The notes beneath the pieces were generated by a model, which saw nothing but the letters and a program-made list of their open reading frames with translations, was not told the DNA's origin and made no database searches. DNA of 5,644 nt from Oscillospiraceae bacterium (GTDB lineage Bacteria; Bacillota; Clostridia; Oscillospirales; Acutalibacteraceae): the NCBI GenBank assembly GCA_902796535.1, contig CADBPL010000220.1, forward strand, positions 1 through 5,644, written 5' to 3'. Numbering within the stretch: position 1 is the first letter of the stretch; each line of letters starts with the position of its first letter. Shown here piece after piece: positions 3,351 through 5,644 of this stretch. Made by a program: the position numbers and the translations under genes.

Positions 3351-5644
3351 TTATGAATTCATCATAGCCTGATATAAGCGCTCACAGTGATGATCGCGAT
3401 ACGGGAAGAATTCCGCGCCGCGCTGAATATATTTTTCGTCGGGCTTCATGCCGTTTTTCAGCAGGGCTTCCAGTTCGTCGAGCAAGGCGTCCGCCGATTC
3501 CGTCAGGGGGCCGAAGCCGTTTTCCAGCGGGATATCCAGCCGCTTATAGCTGTGCGTCATACCGGAACGGAACAGCTCATAATCCGGCGCAAAATAGACG
3601 ATGGGGCGCTGCAGATAAACGAAATTGAACACGATGGACGAAAAGTCGGTAATCATCAGCGCGTATTGCGACAAATCCGCCGAGCCGGAAACCAGATGCA
3701 CCCGCTCGCAGGAGGAGGAAATGTATTTGTTGTAAGGCTCAAAGATCGGGTGGTTTTTGAAGTCGAGCGTGTAATCATACTGTTCCAGCAGCTGCGCCAG
3801 CCGGGGTGAATTGAGGAACGCCTGCGTCTGCTCATAGAAAACCGATTTCAGGAACACCTCGTCCGCCGTGTGGCGCTTGCCGTTTTTGTAAGAGCCGATC
3901 AGGTTTTTACGCCAGGAGGGCGAAAAGATGATCCTGCGCCCGCTCTCCTTCGTGCTGATCAGATCGAGACTCGGCATACCGGTGAGCAAAAGCTGCTCGG
4001 GCTTGTAGTTGTATTTCTGCGTCAGCTTTTCCTTTTCAAAGTTGGACGAGATCACCACCTTGTCCGCACCGCAGACCTCATAGGAATAAAGGTGCGCCAG
4101 ATCGGCGTGCATCACGCCGTGCTGTAAATAAACGACCTCGGGGCGGTGCATATCGGTGTAAAGACGCATCGGCCCTTTGCCGAACGGTGTGTAGACGTCC
4201 TCCTCGATGTAGGCGGTCATGAGCTTTTGCGCGTGGAAATAAAGCCGGTAATGCTTGCGGCTGCCCCATTCCACGGTGTGCTTGAGTTCCGAAGGCGTGA
4301 ACAGCTTTTCCTTGTTTGGCAGCGCATGGGTCACGTAATAGCGTTTGACGCCGTCTTTTTTGGCAAAGTCGTGCTTGAACTGGGTGTAACCGTTGTCGGT
4401 GAACCCGTCCCGGTCGCTGTAAAGCCAGATGCGCCCGCCCATCGGCAGATAATTGAGCTGGCGGTAAAGGAACGCCTTGGGGTGCTTGACGGCAAACAGA
4501 CAGCACCACGCCAGCCGAGCCAGAAAACGCATCAGCGCGGGCATTCGCTGCACCGTAAAGCCGTTGTCGCCGCCCATGCGCACCAGACAGCCGCCAAGCG
4601 ACGCCTTGTTGCGCACGTTGTTGATGGCGCAGAATTTGGAATAGGTGAGCTTACAGGTGTAGCGTGTGCCGCCGTATTCGCAAACCACCGTCACCCGCTG
4701 ATTCAAGCGCAGATCGAACGTTTCGCCGAATTCAAAATGCGGGTAGGCAATGCGGGAATCATAGCACGGGGTCGCGTTGGAAAAAGACAGCGTCAGCTCC
4801 TTGGTCTGATCGCCGCAGACCAGATAGGCGTGGAACCCCTCTTTTTTGGCCAGATAGGTGTTCAGGCGGCCCTCCACCGTGAGCTTGTTGCCCTTGACGG
4901 CAATTTTGCGGATCACGGCGCGGGGTACCTCATCATAAACATAGGTGTCGTCATGCGCGTGGTTGAGGTGGATGATAAAGCTCTTGCGCCCATCGCTGAG
5001 ATAGGGGCAGTTGAGGACGATCTCATCGTCCAGCCTGCTGAGCAGCGCGCCGATGCGCTGTTCGGCCTCGGCGAATTTTTCGGGCGAATAGTGATAAGGC
5101 ATGAGCTTGTTGGCGCGCGTTTTCCACACAAAATCGTTGAGGAAATAACCCTGAATAAAATCGGGCACATAAACGGGATATTCCGCAAACAGCTTTTCCC
5201 AAAAACCGGTGATCAGCTCAAAAATATAGTAGCCGTGCAGGTGCCCCGCCGTGGAACCGGGATGCTGATAGTAAAAATAATCGCAGTCCGAAACAAAGCC
5301 AAGGGTCTGCTTTTCTTTGATTATGGCGATACACATCCGCATATCCTCCTGCCAGGAGCAGGCGTCAAAGGTGAGATTATTCTCAAACCGGTTCTTGATG
5401 CAGATGTTCATGGAGGACTGCGCAATATAGATGTTGACGCCCTCGTTGAGATCGTAAACCTTTGTTTCGGTGAGCGTGTCATAACGCGCATTCAGCTGCA
5501 TGGTGGTGCCGTCCTCATTCACGCGGGTCACGCGGCAGGTCACCAGATCGGTCTCGTCATAATGCTCGTCAAAAAACCGCACGTATTTTTCGAGGAGTGT
5601 GTCGGAAATGGCGTCGTCCGAATCCAAAAAACTGATATATTTGC
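3351..5644 (-). CDS. Bifunctional family 2 glycosyltransferase / CDP-glycerol glycerophosphotransferase, 5'-truncated by window edge
   Basis: The frame stays open to the right edge, so the N-terminus is missing; 763 full codons are visible. The first residues, KYISFLDSDD, are the central DXD-type motif of GT-A family 2 glycosyltransferases, so the TTG at 5627 inside it is not a start. The nucleotide-sugar binding half of this domain lies outside the window. Visible residues about 1-210 are the rest of the GT2 domain and its helical tail. Residues about 240-340 look like a beta-rich linker domain, then a hydrophobic stretch (about 370-385) that may touch the membrane. Residues about 400-760 are a TagF-like CDP-glycerol:polyol glycerophosphotransferase domain: LQHGVMHAD with His508, TGMPSLD, SPSWRKN at 574-580, KNHP with His631, and TDFSSIVFNFVYLQRPIVYF from 665. 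The two histidines and the DFSS region match known active-site motifs of the family. It likely adds a sugar and glycerol-phosphate to a teichoic-acid or capsule-like surface polymer at the cytoplasmic face. The acceptor and polymer cannot be told. Confidence 0.93.
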   Translation of the reverse strand, partial: KYISFLDSDDAISDTLLEKYVRFFDEHYDETDLVTCRVTRVNEDGTTMQLNARYDTLTETKVYDLNEGVNIYIAQSSMNICIKNRFENNLTFDACSWQEDMRMCIAIIKEKQTLGFVSDCDYFYYQHPGSTAGHLHGYYIFELITGFWEKLFAEYPVYVPDFIQGYFLNDFVWKTRANKLMPYHYSPEKFAEAEQRIGALLSRLDDEIVLNCPYLSDGRKSFIIHLNHAHDDTYVYDEVPRAVIRKIAVKGNKLTVEGRLNTYLAKKEGFHAYLVCGDQTKELTLSFSNATPCYDSRIAYPHFEFGETFDLRLNQRVTVVCEYGGTRYTCKLTYSKFCAINNVRNKASLGGCLVRMGGDNGFTVQRMPALMRFLARLAWCCLFAVKHPKAFLYRQLNYLPMGGRIWLYSDRDGFTDNGYTQFKHDFAKKDGVKRYYVTHALPNKEKLFTPSELKHTVEWGSRKHYRLYFHAQKLMTAYIEEDVYTPFGKGPMRLYTDMHRPEVVYLQHGVMHADLAHLYSYEVCGADKVVISSNFEKEKLTQKYNYKPEQLLLTGMPSLDLISTKESGRRIIFSPSWRKNLIGSYKNGKRHTADEVFLKSVFYEQTQAFLNSPRLAQLLEQYDYTLDFKNHPIFEPYNKYISSSCERVHLVSGSADLSQYALMITDFSSIVFNFVYLQRPIVYFAPDYELFRSGMTHSYKRLDIPLENGFGPLTESADALLDELEALLKNGMKPDEKYIQRGAEFFPYRDHHCERLYQAMMNS

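Noticed and set aside
3353..3362. Palindrome ATGAATTCAT at the end of the glycosyltransferase gene
   Set aside because: It is short and lies within the final codons of the gene; no loop, partner site or repetition suggests a function.
3340..3375. Possible promoter (TATGAT near the end of the glycosyltransferase gene, leftward) for the small helical-protein gene
   Set aside because: The -10-like hexamer has no acceptable -35 at 16-18 bp, so it is not better than chance.
3387..4127. Plus-strand open frames opposite the glycosyltransferase gene
   Set aside because: They are antisense to clear TagF-type catalytic motifs and show no domain, signal or ribosome binding site of their own.
5600..5644. 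TTG at 5627 as start of the glycosyltransferase
   Set aside because: The frame remains open upstream and the TTG encodes the Leu of the conserved FLDSDD motif, so it is internal and the gene continues past the window.

Overview
The window looks like chromosomal DNA of a GC-rich member of the Bacillota, most likely a clostridial (Oscillospirales-type) gut or anaerobic bacterium. The signs are an Obg GTPase with the C-terminal OCT domain, a Mini-ribonuclease III, a YitT-family membrane protein with a DUF2179 tail, a conserved small helical protein of clostridial type, and a CDP-glycerol glycerophosphotransferase domain of teichoic-acid/capsule type. The taxonomic placement is inferred from gene content, not from a search.

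Layout. Positions 1-2600 hold a rightward gene cluster: the 5'-truncated obg (about a dozen residues missing), then mrnC (Mini-RNase III) 15 bp downstream behind a strong ribosome binding site, then a yitT-like gene 19 bp after mrnC. Obg and Mini-III both act on the large ribosomal subunit (50S assembly and 23S rRNA end trimming), so the first two genes make a sensible pair. The role of the YitT protein is unknown.

Positions 2601-2764 are a convergent intergenic region and the most structured non-coding DNA here. Three direct copies of a 12-bp AT-rich word run into a nested inverted repeat: a 17-bp outer arm pair surrounds a perfect 14-bp GC-richer hairpin. The hairpin is followed by TTTT only in the leftward direction, so it can serve as terminator of the leftward gene. 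The whole block resembles a small palindromic or MITE-like repeat.

Positions 2765-5644 are leftward. A large gene, cut by the right edge, encodes a bifunctional enzyme: the tail of a family 2 glycosyltransferase (GT-A), a probable beta-rich linker domain, and a complete TagF-like CDP-glycerol glycerophosphotransferase domain. It probably builds a glycerol-phosphate-containing cell-surface polymer. Downstream of it (3203-3350) lie a perfect 16-bp hairpin that buries an AGGAGG sequence, an 11-codon mini-ORF behind that sequence, and an AT-rich tract like the 2739-2755 repeat. Then comes a gene for a roughly 145-residue helical protein of unknown function whose start codon is not settled.

I see no tRNA, rRNA, CRISPR array, transposase, phage gene or defence system. 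Most of the window is ordinary; the two structured intergenic regions and the multidomain surface-polymer enzyme are the parts worth a second look.
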